A stretch of 13,996 nucleotides of DNA from Bryobacterales bacterium. Its GTDB lineage: Bacteria; Cyanobacteriota; Vampirovibrionia; Obscuribacterales; Obscuribacteraceae. This document shows, one piece after another, positions 1-7,817 of the stretch. A program made the translations under genes and the position numbers. The stretch is taken from NCBI GenBank assembly GCA_903970295.1, contig CAJCHQ010000160.1, positions 1 through 13,996 on the forward strand, in the 5' to 3' direction. The notes below the pieces were generated by a model. That model worked only from the letters and a program-made list of their open reading frames with translations. It had not been told where the DNA came from and did no database searches. Within the stretch, counting starts at the first letter, position 1. Every line of letters begins with the position of its first letter.

Positions 1-141
1 TTTCGATCCTTACTCTCGGAAAGACGACTTCTATTTCTCACGATACGCCGCCTTAGCGGTCAAGAAAATTCTCGCTAACGAATTCTGTCAAGCGGCAACT
101 TTTCGTGGTTCGAATTCGGCAATTTTTCGTGGTTCCTCACA
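1..141. mobile_element. Probable terminus of an insertion sequence (IS21-like end)
   Basis: Homology of the minus-strand reductase stops exactly where the minus strand reads TGTGAGGAACCACG, ending at 141. From there leftward come two copies of a 19-bp motif with a 24-bp period (93-111 and 117-135), and the short word CGAATTC occurs at 79-85 and 111-117. Repeated motifs just inside a TGT...ACA tip are typical of IS21-family ends. The family name is an inference from this architecture, because no istA or istB coding sequence is visible. The body of the element would lie left of the window. Only one end is visible, so a target duplication cannot be checked. It could also be another repeat-ended element. 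Confidence 0.45.
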
Positions 142-172
142 GCTGAGACCGTGCTCAAGCCAATATGTTTGA
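2..172 (+). CDS. Possible 3' end of a gene entering from the left (unrecognised)
   Basis: Frame 2 of the plus strand is open from the first bases to a TGA at 170-172. The first 30 or so residues look protein-like (for example RKDDFYFSRYAALAVKK). After that the frame runs through both terminal repeats, giving TFRGS and IFRGS, and about ten codons into the reductase remnant. If it is real, it is the C-terminal end of a protein encoded inside the mobile element whose reading frame leaves the element. I do not recognise the family. It may equally be a chance open frame. Confidence 0.2.
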   Translation, partial: FDPYSRKDDFYFSRYAALAVKKILANEFCQAATFRGSNSAIFRGSSQLRPCSSQYV

Positions 173-653
173 TCAAGCCCTGCGTCTTCAGGTCAATCAA
201 GACGCTTAGCGGCTCTTCAATCGCTTCATCGATAGGAGCATTCATACCGCCGACGCGCAAATTCACTATGTCGATCGCTTCCAGTCCAAGATTTTTGAGA
301 TTGTCGTGCACTCCTGAAATAATCTCGTCTCTGGTCAGCGCTTTTTGCCACGAAGCGTCAGCACCACGCTTGGCGCCTACCTTGCTCACTATCACCAGAT
401 CTTTGGCATAAGGGTGGAGAGCTTCTTTAATGATCTGATTGGTGACGTGCGGACCATAGAAGTCGCTAGTATCAATATGATTGAGGCCAGTCTCGACCGC
501 TTCGCGCAAAATTGCTTTGGCGACATCTCTATCTCTGGGTGGTCCGAACACTCCGGGACCAGCTAACTGCATGGCGCCGTAGCCCATGCGATTAACAGCT
601 AATTCCGTTCCCGGAAATTTGAATGTCCCGCCCAGCTGTGTCGATGTTTTCAT
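75..653 (-). pseudogene. 3'-truncated aldo-keto reductase (YdbC/PdxI-like)
   Basis: The start is the ATG at 651-653, preceded by GGAGGA five bases upstream. A longer in-frame start at 704 has no such site. The first 171 residues closely resemble E. coli YdbC/PdxI, an NADPH-dependent reductase reported to act on pyridoxal. Visible motifs are NRMGYGAMQLAGPGVFGPP near the N-terminus, DTSDFYGPHVTNQ with the catalytic Asp and Tyr, the catalytic Lys in VSKVGA, and the subfamily-typical VNLRV in place of the usual His. Similarity stops after GLSTVSA. The last 21 residues come from the mobile-element end and contain a duplicated NHEKLP. Family members are about 285 residues, so the last four or so beta/alpha units of the barrel and the cofactor-phosphate site are missing. 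It is almost surely inactive. It is divergent from the TetR gene and was probably its target. Confidence 0.85.
93..135. repeat. Two tandem 19-bp direct repeats
   Basis: Positions 93-111 and 117-135 are identical except for one base (c/t at 99 versus 123). They share the core TTTTCGTGGTTC and are separated by GAATT. The 24-bp period is not a multiple of one helical turn. They are read as transposase-binding repeats of the putative IS end. In the minus frame they make the duplicated peptide NHEKLP at the tail of the truncated reductase. Confidence 0.7.
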
Positions 654-687
654 GCCGTCCTCCGTATTTTTAAGACCAAACTTACAA

Positions 688-711
688 CTTACAAATATTG
701 TCAATTGTAAG
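688..711. promoter_or_regulatory. Operator O1 (palindrome CTTACAAA-N8-ATTGTAAG)
   Basis: This is a 24-bp inverted repeat with 7 of 8 arm positions matching. It overlaps the predicted -10/start region of the truncated reductase. A further half-site, CTTACAA, lies directly in front at 681-687. The layout is the same as the second palindrome at 726-749, which points to one dimeric protein binding both. The adjacent TetR-family product is the obvious candidate. Confidence 0.65.
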
Positions 712-739
712 CATAATGATTTTTCCTTACAAAAGTCAA
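710..739 (-). promoter_or_regulatory. Predicted promoter of the truncated reductase
   Basis: On the minus strand, TTGACT (739-734) and TATGCT (715-710) are separated by 18 bp. They would start a transcript near 703 with a leader of about 50 bases before the GGAGGA site. The -35 falls in the spacer of O2 and the -10 abuts O1. Confidence 0.4.
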
Positions 740-749
740 GGTTTGTAAG
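726..749. promoter_or_regulatory. Operator O2 (palindrome CTTACAAA-N8-TTTGTAAG)
   Basis: This is a 24-bp inverted repeat with perfect 8-bp arms. Its centre is 38 bp from that of O1. It covers the -35 hexamer and most of the spacer of the predicted tetR promoter, and also the -35 of the divergent reductase promoter. A repressor bound here would block both genes. Assignment to the TetR protein is inference from position. Confidence 0.7.
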
Positions 750-756
750 TTATAAA
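728..756 (+). promoter_or_regulatory. Predicted promoter of the TetR gene
   Basis: A -35-like TTACAA lies at 728-733, followed by a 17-bp spacer and TATAAA at 751-756, just upstream of the ribosome binding site GGGAG and the ATG at 771. The -35 is weak (three of six consensus bases) and lies inside operator O2, as expected for autoregulation. Confidence 0.45.
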
Positions 757-770
757 TAGAAGGGAGAATT

Positions 771-1370
771 ATGCCACGAACTGGTCTAACATCTGAGCAA
801 TTAAAAGAGAAGGCAATCGACTGCGCCTTTGTCCAGATGCAGCAGGTCGGCTTCAGTCGCTTCACGCTGAGCGATATCGCCAAGTCTCTGGGTGTCAGCC
901 ATGCCGCACTCTACAGCCATTTCGCAGACAAATCCGCCTTGTTTGATGCGGTCGGTGAGCGCTGGCTGACGACAATCGACTTGGAGCAGGAGGCGCTCTG
1001 TGTAGAAAGTAAATCCGGTGATGCCCTTGAGCGACTGGTTCAATGGTTCATACAACTGCATCGCAGGAAAATACAAAAGATCAAGCACGAGCCTGAATTA
1101 TTCAAAGCGTTTGATTACTCGACGCAAATCGAAAAGCCCTTCGTCAAAAAACACATGGCGACCATGTATCGTCAATTGAGCACGATCGTCGGTCAGGCGG
1201 TCGATTCTGGGTCAATCAAGACTCAAGACATTAATCAGGTGGTGGCGCTAATCTTCGAGGCGACAATCGCCTTTCATCATCCAGCTATCGTCGCCGCTCA
1301 TGTACTTGAAGACCGTGAGCCTTTGCTGCGAAACCTGCTCAACACTTTGATCGACGGACTGAGTGTTTGA
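771..1370 (+). CDS. TetR/AcrR-family transcriptional regulator
   Basis: A 199-residue DNA-binding repressor of the usual family size. The N-terminal helix-turn-helix is at about residues 31-52 (FTLSDIAKSLGVSHAALYSHF), with the family-typical AALYxHFxDK recognition segment. The rest is an all-helical ligand/dimer domain with no motif that gives the ligand. The ATG at 771 has GGGAG at a normal distance. It is divergent from the broken YdbC/PdxI-like reductase, and two matching palindromes lie between them, so it probably repressed itself and the reductase and responded to a small molecule linked to that reductase. With the reductase truncated, it either regulates itself alone or has other targets. 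It converges on the AraC gene, with only 24 bp between the stops. Confidence 0.9.
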   Translation: MPRTGLTSEQLKEKAIDCAFVQMQQVGFSRFTLSDIAKSLGVSHAALYSHFADKSALFDAVGERWLTTIDLEQEALCVESKSGDALERLVQWFIQLHRRKIQKIKHEPELFKAFDYSTQIEKPFVKKHMATMYRQLSTIVGQAVDSGSIKTQDINQVVALIFEATIAFHHPAIVAAHVLEDREPLLRNLLNTLIDGLSV

Positions 1371-1394
1371 ACCACAATAGATCGCAGTTATTCC

Positions 1395-3471
<2,077 letters not shown>

Positions 3472-3484
3472 TTTAAACTTGCAA

Positions 3485-4726
3485 ATGGCAATGCACAGTA
3501 GCTATTTCTCCCGCATGTTTTGCAGCCTTCTTTCAGCCGTGTCGATGATCACGACTGGAGTTCAGCCTACTCTTGGATCATCGTCTGAAAGGCAAGGAAG
3601 AGTGGATAGTGAGCGGAGTGATTTGAAAATGGAAATTTCTAAAAGCGGCTCGCGTTCAATCAATCAGGGACCAGCCGAGTTCTTTACTGGCAATGTGCAA
3701 GTTGAACCTTTAGTGCAGCTTCCGGAACCATCTCGCATCATCGCCGCCAGTGTCACTTTCGAACCGGGTGCACGCTCTGCCTGGCATAAACATCCTCTGG
3801 GGCAGACGCTGATTGTCACCGACGGTTGCGGCGTGGTGCAAACTTGGGGACAACCGGTACAAATCATTCGTCCAGGTGACGTAATTTGGACGCCACCCGG
3901 TGTCAAACATTGGCACGGTGCCCTGCCATCATTCAAAATGACACACATTTCGGTTCTTGAGCATCTGAACGGAAAGACTGCCGATTGGCTAGATCAGCTA
4001 ACCGAGGATGAGTACCAGGCGGGTTGTGCCAGTTGCGAACCGGCCAGGCACGATCTCGGCACCGTTTCTCCAGCGCTTGAGAAATACGACCGTGAGGCGA
4101 TCGCAAAATTGTGGAGCGGTTCAGATCTGACTGCTCACGATCGCAGCATAATCACCGTGGCAGCACTCATTTGCAGAAATCAGACTGTCGAGATGCCGTG
4201 GTATTTTAATTTCGCATTAGATAACGGACTGAAGCCGGCCGAGCTATCAGAGATAATCACACATCTTGCGTTCTACTGCGGCTGGCCGAGCGCAATCTCA
4301 GCTATCAAAATCGCCAAGCCGATTTTTGCCCAACGCCACGTCGAGCCAAAGGATCTTCCGCTCGCGTCGCCAGAGTTGCTGCCAATCAATGCAGAAGCTG
4401 AAAAAACTCGGGCGGCAAATGTTATGCAGCAATTCGGCGCGGTAGCTCCGGCAGTCGTGCAAAATACTTCCGACCTCGTCTTTCGCGACCTCTGGCTGCG
4501 GCCAGCGCTAAAGCCGCGAGACCGAAGTCTGGCAACGGTCAGTGCGTTAATTGCAGCTGGACAAACTGCGCAAGTAACATATCACCTCAACAGAGCAATG
4601 GATAATGGCTTGACCAAAACCGAAGCTTCGGAAGTATTGAACCACCTCGCCTTCTACGTCGGCTGGCCTAATATCTTTTCTGCGTTGCCAGTGGCTAAAG
4701 AAGTTTTTGAAAACCGACCGAAATAA
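3485..4726 (+). CDS. Cupin plus two carboxymuconolactone-decarboxylase (CMD) domains
   Basis: A 413-residue fusion. The cupin (about 60-165) has metal-binding HKH at 101-103, Gln in place of the usual Glu, and His142/His144 in PPGVKHWHG. Two CMD domains follow (about 195-280 and 320-408), each ending in an LAFYxGWP block. The first lacks the His that the second keeps in TYHLNRAMDNG (it has Phe), so it may be non-catalytic. Family knowledge: such fusions accompany AKR and SDR genes in detoxification or aromatic-lactone cassettes; the reaction is unproven. The start is uncertain. ATGs at 3485 and 3491 give a signal-peptide-like N-terminus but have no ribosome binding site. ATG 3629 has GGAG ten bases upstream, and its product begins MEISKSGS, the usual start of cytosolic homologues. 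Confidence 0.88.
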   Translation: MAMHSSYFSRMFCSLLSAVSMITTGVQPTLGSSSERQGRVDSERSDLKMEISKSGSRSINQGPAEFFTGNVQVEPLVQLPEPSRIIAASVTFEPGARSAWHKHPLGQTLIVTDGCGVVQTWGQPVQIIRPGDVIWTPPGVKHWHGALPSFKMTHISVLEHLNGKTADWLDQLTEDEYQAGCASCEPARHDLGTVSPALEKYDREAIAKLWSGSDLTAHDRSIITVAALICRNQTVEMPWYFNFALDNGLKPAELSEIITHLAFYCGWPSAISAIKIAKPIFAQRHVEPKDLPLASPELLPINAEAEKTRAANVMQQFGAVAPAVVQNTSDLVFRDLWLRPALKPRDRSLATVSALIAAGQTAQVTYHLNRAMDNGLTKTEASEVLNHLAFYVGWPNIFSALPVAKEVFENRPK

Positions 4727-4837
4727 AGGTTTGGCGATTTAAGGGCAAGTGTTTTGCATTTGTTCGACTGCAACGGCTGTGCCGCATAAATGTTCGCCAC
4801 GGCTGCCTACGCGATGAAAGTTTCGAGGAGTGAAACA

Positions 4838-5599
4838 ATGAATTTTTTATTTGAAAACAAGGCTGCTCTTGTTACTGGCGGGGCATCTGGTATCGGGCTG
4901 GCAACAGTAAAAGCATTCGCGGCGGAAGGAGCGGCAGTGGCAATAGTGGATCTCGATGAAAACAAGGCCCGAGCTGTAGCTGAGGACCTCGTAGCGTCTG
5001 GGCGTCAGGCAATTGCGATTGGCTGTGATGTAGCTGACGAAAGAAGCGTGGCAATGATGGTCGATCAGGTGGTGTCGACTTTTGGTCGCCTGGATGCTGC
5101 TTACAACAATGCCGGAGTGCAAGCTCCGGCTGTGGAAATTGCAGATGCGAGCGGAGACGACTTCGATCGAGTCACTGCGATAAATCTTCGTGGAGTGTGG
5201 AACTGTATGAAATTCGAACTGCGCCAGATGCGTCAACAAGAACGTGGTGCAATCGTGAATTGCTCTTCACTCGGTGGGCTGGTTGGTCTGCCTGGCAGAG
5301 CGATTTATCATGCCACTAAATTCGGTGTGATTGGGTTAACAAAAAGCGTCGCGCTCGAATATGCAAGCAAAGGTATTTGCATAAACGCAGTCTGTCCTGG
5401 AGTGATTGAGACACCAATGCTTGCAACCATGTTGGCGAAAGATCCGGAGGCGATCAAAAACATCCTCAGCAACCAGCCGATCGGTCGTCTGGGTCGCCCA
5501 GAGGAAGTAGCTTCTGCGGTGCTGTGGCTGTGCAGCCCTGCAGCCAGCTTTGTAGTTGGACACGCATTAGCGGTTGATGGCGGCTATACAGTGCATTGA
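4838..5599 (+). CDS. Short-chain dehydrogenase/reductase (SDR), classical type
   Basis: A complete 253-residue Rossmann-fold oxidoreductase. The cofactor motif TGGASGIG is at residues 13-20. The Asp of IVDLDENK after the second strand favours NAD(H). NNAG comes next, followed by catalytic Ser144 and the YHATK motif with Tyr157 and Lys161, then VCPGVIETPM and the C-terminal AVDGGYTVH. The start is the ATG at 4838 with AGGAG seven bases upstream; an upstream in-frame ATG at 4790 lacks a site. It lies 111 bp after the cupin/CMD gene and is read as the third gene of the AraC-linked cassette. The substrate cannot be told. Related SDRs act on sugars, sterols, quinones or 3-oxoacyl groups. Confidence 0.93.
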   Translation: MNFLFENKAALVTGGASGIGLATVKAFAAEGAAVAIVDLDENKARAVAEDLVASGRQAIAIGCDVADERSVAMMVDQVVSTFGRLDAAYNNAGVQAPAVEIADASGDDFDRVTAINLRGVWNCMKFELRQMRQQERGAIVNCSSLGGLVGLPGRAIYHATKFGVIGLTKSVALEYASKGICINAVCPGVIETPMLATMLAKDPEAIKNILSNQPIGRLGRPEEVASAVLWLCSPAASFVVGHALAVDGGYTVH

Positions 5600-5621
5600 C
5601 AAAAAACTCTGAAACAAACGG

Positions 5622-5636
5622 TCTCCCTCCAGGAGA
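5622..5636 (+). promoter_or_regulatory. Small hairpin covering a ribosome binding site
   Basis: TCTCC (5622-5626) pairs with GGAGA (5632-5636) across a five-base loop. The 3' arm is the Shine-Dalgarno sequence of the small frame starting at 5640, so the hairpin could hide it. The stem is only five pairs and could be chance. Confidence 0.25.
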
Positions 5637-5639
5637 AAG

Positions 5640-5723
5640 ATGACGGCTGCACCTTGGTCAGCTGAGATTATCAGCGGATCAGTGATTGAGGATGGGGCAG
5701 AAAAGCCGCAGGCGAAGTGCTAA
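5640..5723 (+). CDS. Possible 27-residue peptide
   Basis: ATG at 5640 is preceded by AGGAG with a four-base spacer, giving a 27-codon frame that ends in TAA (5721-5723). It starts MTAAPWSAEIISGS and ends KPQAKC. It has no membrane segment and is slightly acidic in the middle. It lies 40 bp after the SDR stop and 76 bp before the secreted-protein gene. No family is recognised. The only support is the well-placed ribosome binding site. The rest of the gap 5600-5799 shows nothing recognisable. Confidence 0.25.
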   Translation: MTAAPWSAEIISGSVIEDGAEKPQAKC

Positions 5724-5799
5724 CATTTGGCGAGCTGGTGCGGCGTTTCTGATTGAGGCAAATTGCCAGCCACTGATCGGTCCGTAAGGAGATGTGGCA

Positions 5800-6315
5800 A
5801 TGAATTCGCGCTCGAATAAAGTACCAGCCGTATTGCTCAGCAGCGTGCTTTGTACTGCCTGCTTAAGCTTCGCAGCAAATGCACAATTTGGCGGCTTCGG
5901 GGGTGGTGGCCAGTTTGGCGGCATGCCCGGTGGTCCCAGTGGCGGCGGCAATCAGGCTCCCGACACTCCGGCACGCAAACCGGCTCCGCCCACGCCTGAC
6001 GATCCATCAGTGCACGATCCGACAGCCCCACCCGCCACCGCTAAGATTACTACGAAAGTCGGCTGGTGTGAGGTCGTGGTCTTTGGGCACACATTTACGG
6101 ATGCCGGTTTGACGGAGGCATCTCTGCCGCTTACACACATGCATCTGCCAAAACGTCTCGAGCAGCTCAGTCGCAAACTCCACTTCGAACCGGAGAAATC
6201 CGGCATTCAGCTCATGGATAGCGTGGATGCGCTCGTTAAATTTGTGGACACCCACAAAGATAAGCTGACTGCAGAGAGGCCGTCGCCGCAGGCGGCAGCA
6301 AAGCCAGCCAAATAA
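5800..6315 (+). CDS. Secreted Gly/Pro-rich protein of unknown function
   Basis: A 171-residue protein. The start is the ATG at 5800, with AAGGAG eight bases upstream; a GTG at 5794 in the same frame is too close to that site. A clear signal peptide has a basic start (NSRSNK), a hydrophobic core and a probable cleavage after ANA at residue 28. The mature protein opens with a low-complexity segment (QFGGFGGGGQFGG, then more Gly/Pro), followed by a proline-rich linker (APPTPDDPSVHDPT). A folded domain of about 75 residues follows (GWCEVVVFGHTF to VDALVKFVDTHK), and the tail is Ala/Pro/Lys-rich. I do not recognise the domain. The flexible N-terminus suggests attachment to, or passage through, the envelope. 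It converges on the TPR gene. Confidence 0.8.
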   Translation: MNSRSNKVPAVLLSSVLCTACLSFAANAQFGGFGGGGQFGGMPGGPSGGGNQAPDTPARKPAPPTPDDPSVHDPTAPPATAKITTKVGWCEVVVFGHTFTDAGLTEASLPLTHMHLPKRLEQLSRKLHFEPEKSGIQLMDSVDALVKFVDTHKDKLTAERPSPQAAAKPAK

Positions 6316-6319
6316 TTAC

Positions 6320-6337
6320 GATTGCAACGCAATCTTT
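6320..6337. terminator. Weak hairpin between convergent genes
   Basis: GATTGC (6320-6325) and GCAATC (6329-6334) form a six-pair stem with a three-base loop, followed by TTT on the plus strand and an AT-rich run on the minus strand. It lies in the 35-bp gap between two converging stop codons, which is a sensible place for a two-way terminator. The stem is short and the T-run is poor. Confidence 0.35.
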
Positions 6338-6350
6338 GCCGGTTTAAACA

Positions 6351-7730
6351 CTAGGCTTTTTCGAGAGCTTGCCACCAACCAGATTTGCTCCATCGCCCTT
6401 CCACTTTTTCTGCTTTCAGTTCGATCTGTTTTTGGATCATTCTCCTGGTGCGGGCATGGCAGTCACGGATAGCGACGACGTCAGGATGATCGACTCCGTG
6501 CAAAGTTTCGCTGATTGAGAGTGCTTGCCGGTACAAAATTGAGGCTTCGGCGTACTTACCCTGCCTTTCGCAAACCAACCCCATGTTATTGGCTGCTTGC
6601 GCGACGTCCGGGTGCGTAGGTCCCAGGATGCTTTCTGAGATCTGCAAAATACGCTGACACAGAGATTCTGCGCGGTCATATTTGGCTTGCTTCCAATAAA
6701 CTTCGGCGAGATTTTCGAGAGTTGCACAGAGCCTGGGATCGTCGAATCGGAAATCTTTAGCTTCGTCGAGCGCTGCCAACCACATTGCCTGCGCTACAAA
6801 ATAGTTCTGTTCGTCCATAGCCTTGGCGCCACTAACTCTGTAATTGTCCCAGTCGGTGCCGTCTTTAGCTTGACTTTCTCGGACAAGCGCTTCCATCGCC
6901 GCCGCTTCAGAAAGGCGATTGCATTTATGCAAAGCTTTGGCATACCATTTGGCGATATCGGCGACATGCGAATGCATGGGTCCCAACGCTGCTTCCCTGA
7001 TATTCATCGCTCGTCTGAAAAGCTGTTCCGATTCATCATATCGACCGAGATAATAATAAAGCTTAGCCAGATTTTTTAAATCGATGGAAACGCTCAGATG
7101 TTGACTGCCTAATTCAGCCTCCCTGATTCTGACGGCCTCCAATAACAGAGGCTGCATGTCCTGCAGCATCTTTTTGCGACCATAGAGTTTAGCTAATGTG
7201 AGGAGGGCGTCTGCAAGCTGCACTGTGTGTCGACCGTGCTTGCGCAGAGCATCGATATCGCTCTGGACCTTTGAGATGGCCTCCTCGATCTCGTCTGGTT
7301 CCTCAACGTTGGGAACTTTCAGCGGATCGTAAACGGGCAGACTATCGCTGCTTAGAGTCAGGCAGTCAACTGTGTCATTGTCGCTGTTCTTAGTCTCGCT
7401 CTGTTTTGCCTTCAACTTTTCTAGCTCGTGCTTTGTCTCTGCAACAACATCGTCCCCCAAACCGAGCTTTTCTTGTATTGCCAGAGCCTGCGTGAGCAAT
7501 TCGTTCGCTTGTTTGTATTCTTTGCGATCCGAGTGAGCTCGGCCTAAGCCGAACATGACTGCTGCCACTTGAGCGCTGCCCGCTCCGTGCAACCGTTCCT
7601 GAAGTTTTAGAAAGTGCTCGAGATCCGATATCGTGTCAGTCTTCACTGCCGCGCTGCCCCCCAGATTCAATTTTTCCCCACCGCCTATGTCCGTTATATC
7701 ACGCAACACTGCGATCCGTAAGGACGCCAA
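6351..7730 (-). CDS. TPR-repeat protein (kinesin-light-chain-like), start uncertain
   Basis: Up to 459 residues with no signal peptide or membrane segment, so presumably cytosolic. It contains TPR units of the 42-residue kinesin-light-chain type. Clear examples are ADALLTLAKLYGRKKM, LKNLAKLYYYLGRYDESEQL followed by IREAALGPMHSHVAD, and a C-terminal pair with LGPTHPDVAQAANNMGLV and HGVDHPDVVAI. Such proteins are scaffolds for protein-protein contacts; no enzymatic domain is seen. The start is a problem. The frame is open back to 7805 but holds only TTG and GTG codons (TTG 7730, GTG 7709 with GGA nearby). The first ATG (7554-7556) would cut into the first TPR unit. The true 5' end may be GTG 7709, or the gene may have lost its original start. 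It is divergent from the TPR-protease gene. Confidence 0.8.
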   Translation of the reverse strand: MASLRIAVLRDITDIGGGEKLNLGGSAAVKTDTISDLEHFLKLQERLHGAGSAQVAAVMFGLGRAHSDRKEYKQANELLTQALAIQEKLGLGDDVVAETKHELEKLKAKQSETKNSDNDTVDCLTLSSDSLPVYDPLKVPNVEEPDEIEEAISKVQSDIDALRKHGRHTVQLADALLTLAKLYGRKKMLQDMQPLLLEAVRIREAELGSQHLSVSIDLKNLAKLYYYLGRYDESEQLFRRAMNIREAALGPMHSHVADIAKWYAKALHKCNRLSEAAAMEALVRESQAKDGTDWDNYRVSGAKAMDEQNYFVAQAMWLAALDEAKDFRFDDPRLCATLENLAEVYWKQAKYDRAESLCQRILQISESILGPTHPDVAQAANNMGLVCERQGKYAEASILYRQALSISETLHGVDHPDVVAIRDCHARTRRMIQKQIELKAEKVEGRWSKSGWWQALEKA

Positions 7731-7757
7731 GGTTCTCGGTTTGCTCGTCGAATTCTC

Positions 7758-7787
7758 TTCCTGCGGCCGCCTGTGCCGGGCTATAAT
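7758..7787 (+). promoter_or_regulatory. Predicted promoter of the TPR-matrixin gene
   Basis: A perfect -10 hexamer, TATAAT, lies at 7782-7787, 31 bp before the ATG at 7818. The best -35 match (TTCCTG at 7758-7763, 18-bp spacer) is poor, so an activator may be needed. The element sits in the open upstream extension of the divergent TPR frame, which argues that this TPR gene starts downstream of here. Confidence 0.5.
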
Positions 7788-7817
7788 CGGAACCCCTGAA
7801 TCTCAGACGAGGAGAAC

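Noticed and set aside
1371..1394. Gap between the convergent TetR and AraC genes, checked for a terminator
   Set aside because: No stable hairpin or T-run in the 24 bases.
4847..5239. 130-codon minus-strand frame opposite the SDR gene
   Set aside because: It is a shadow of a well-supported SDR with complete motifs.
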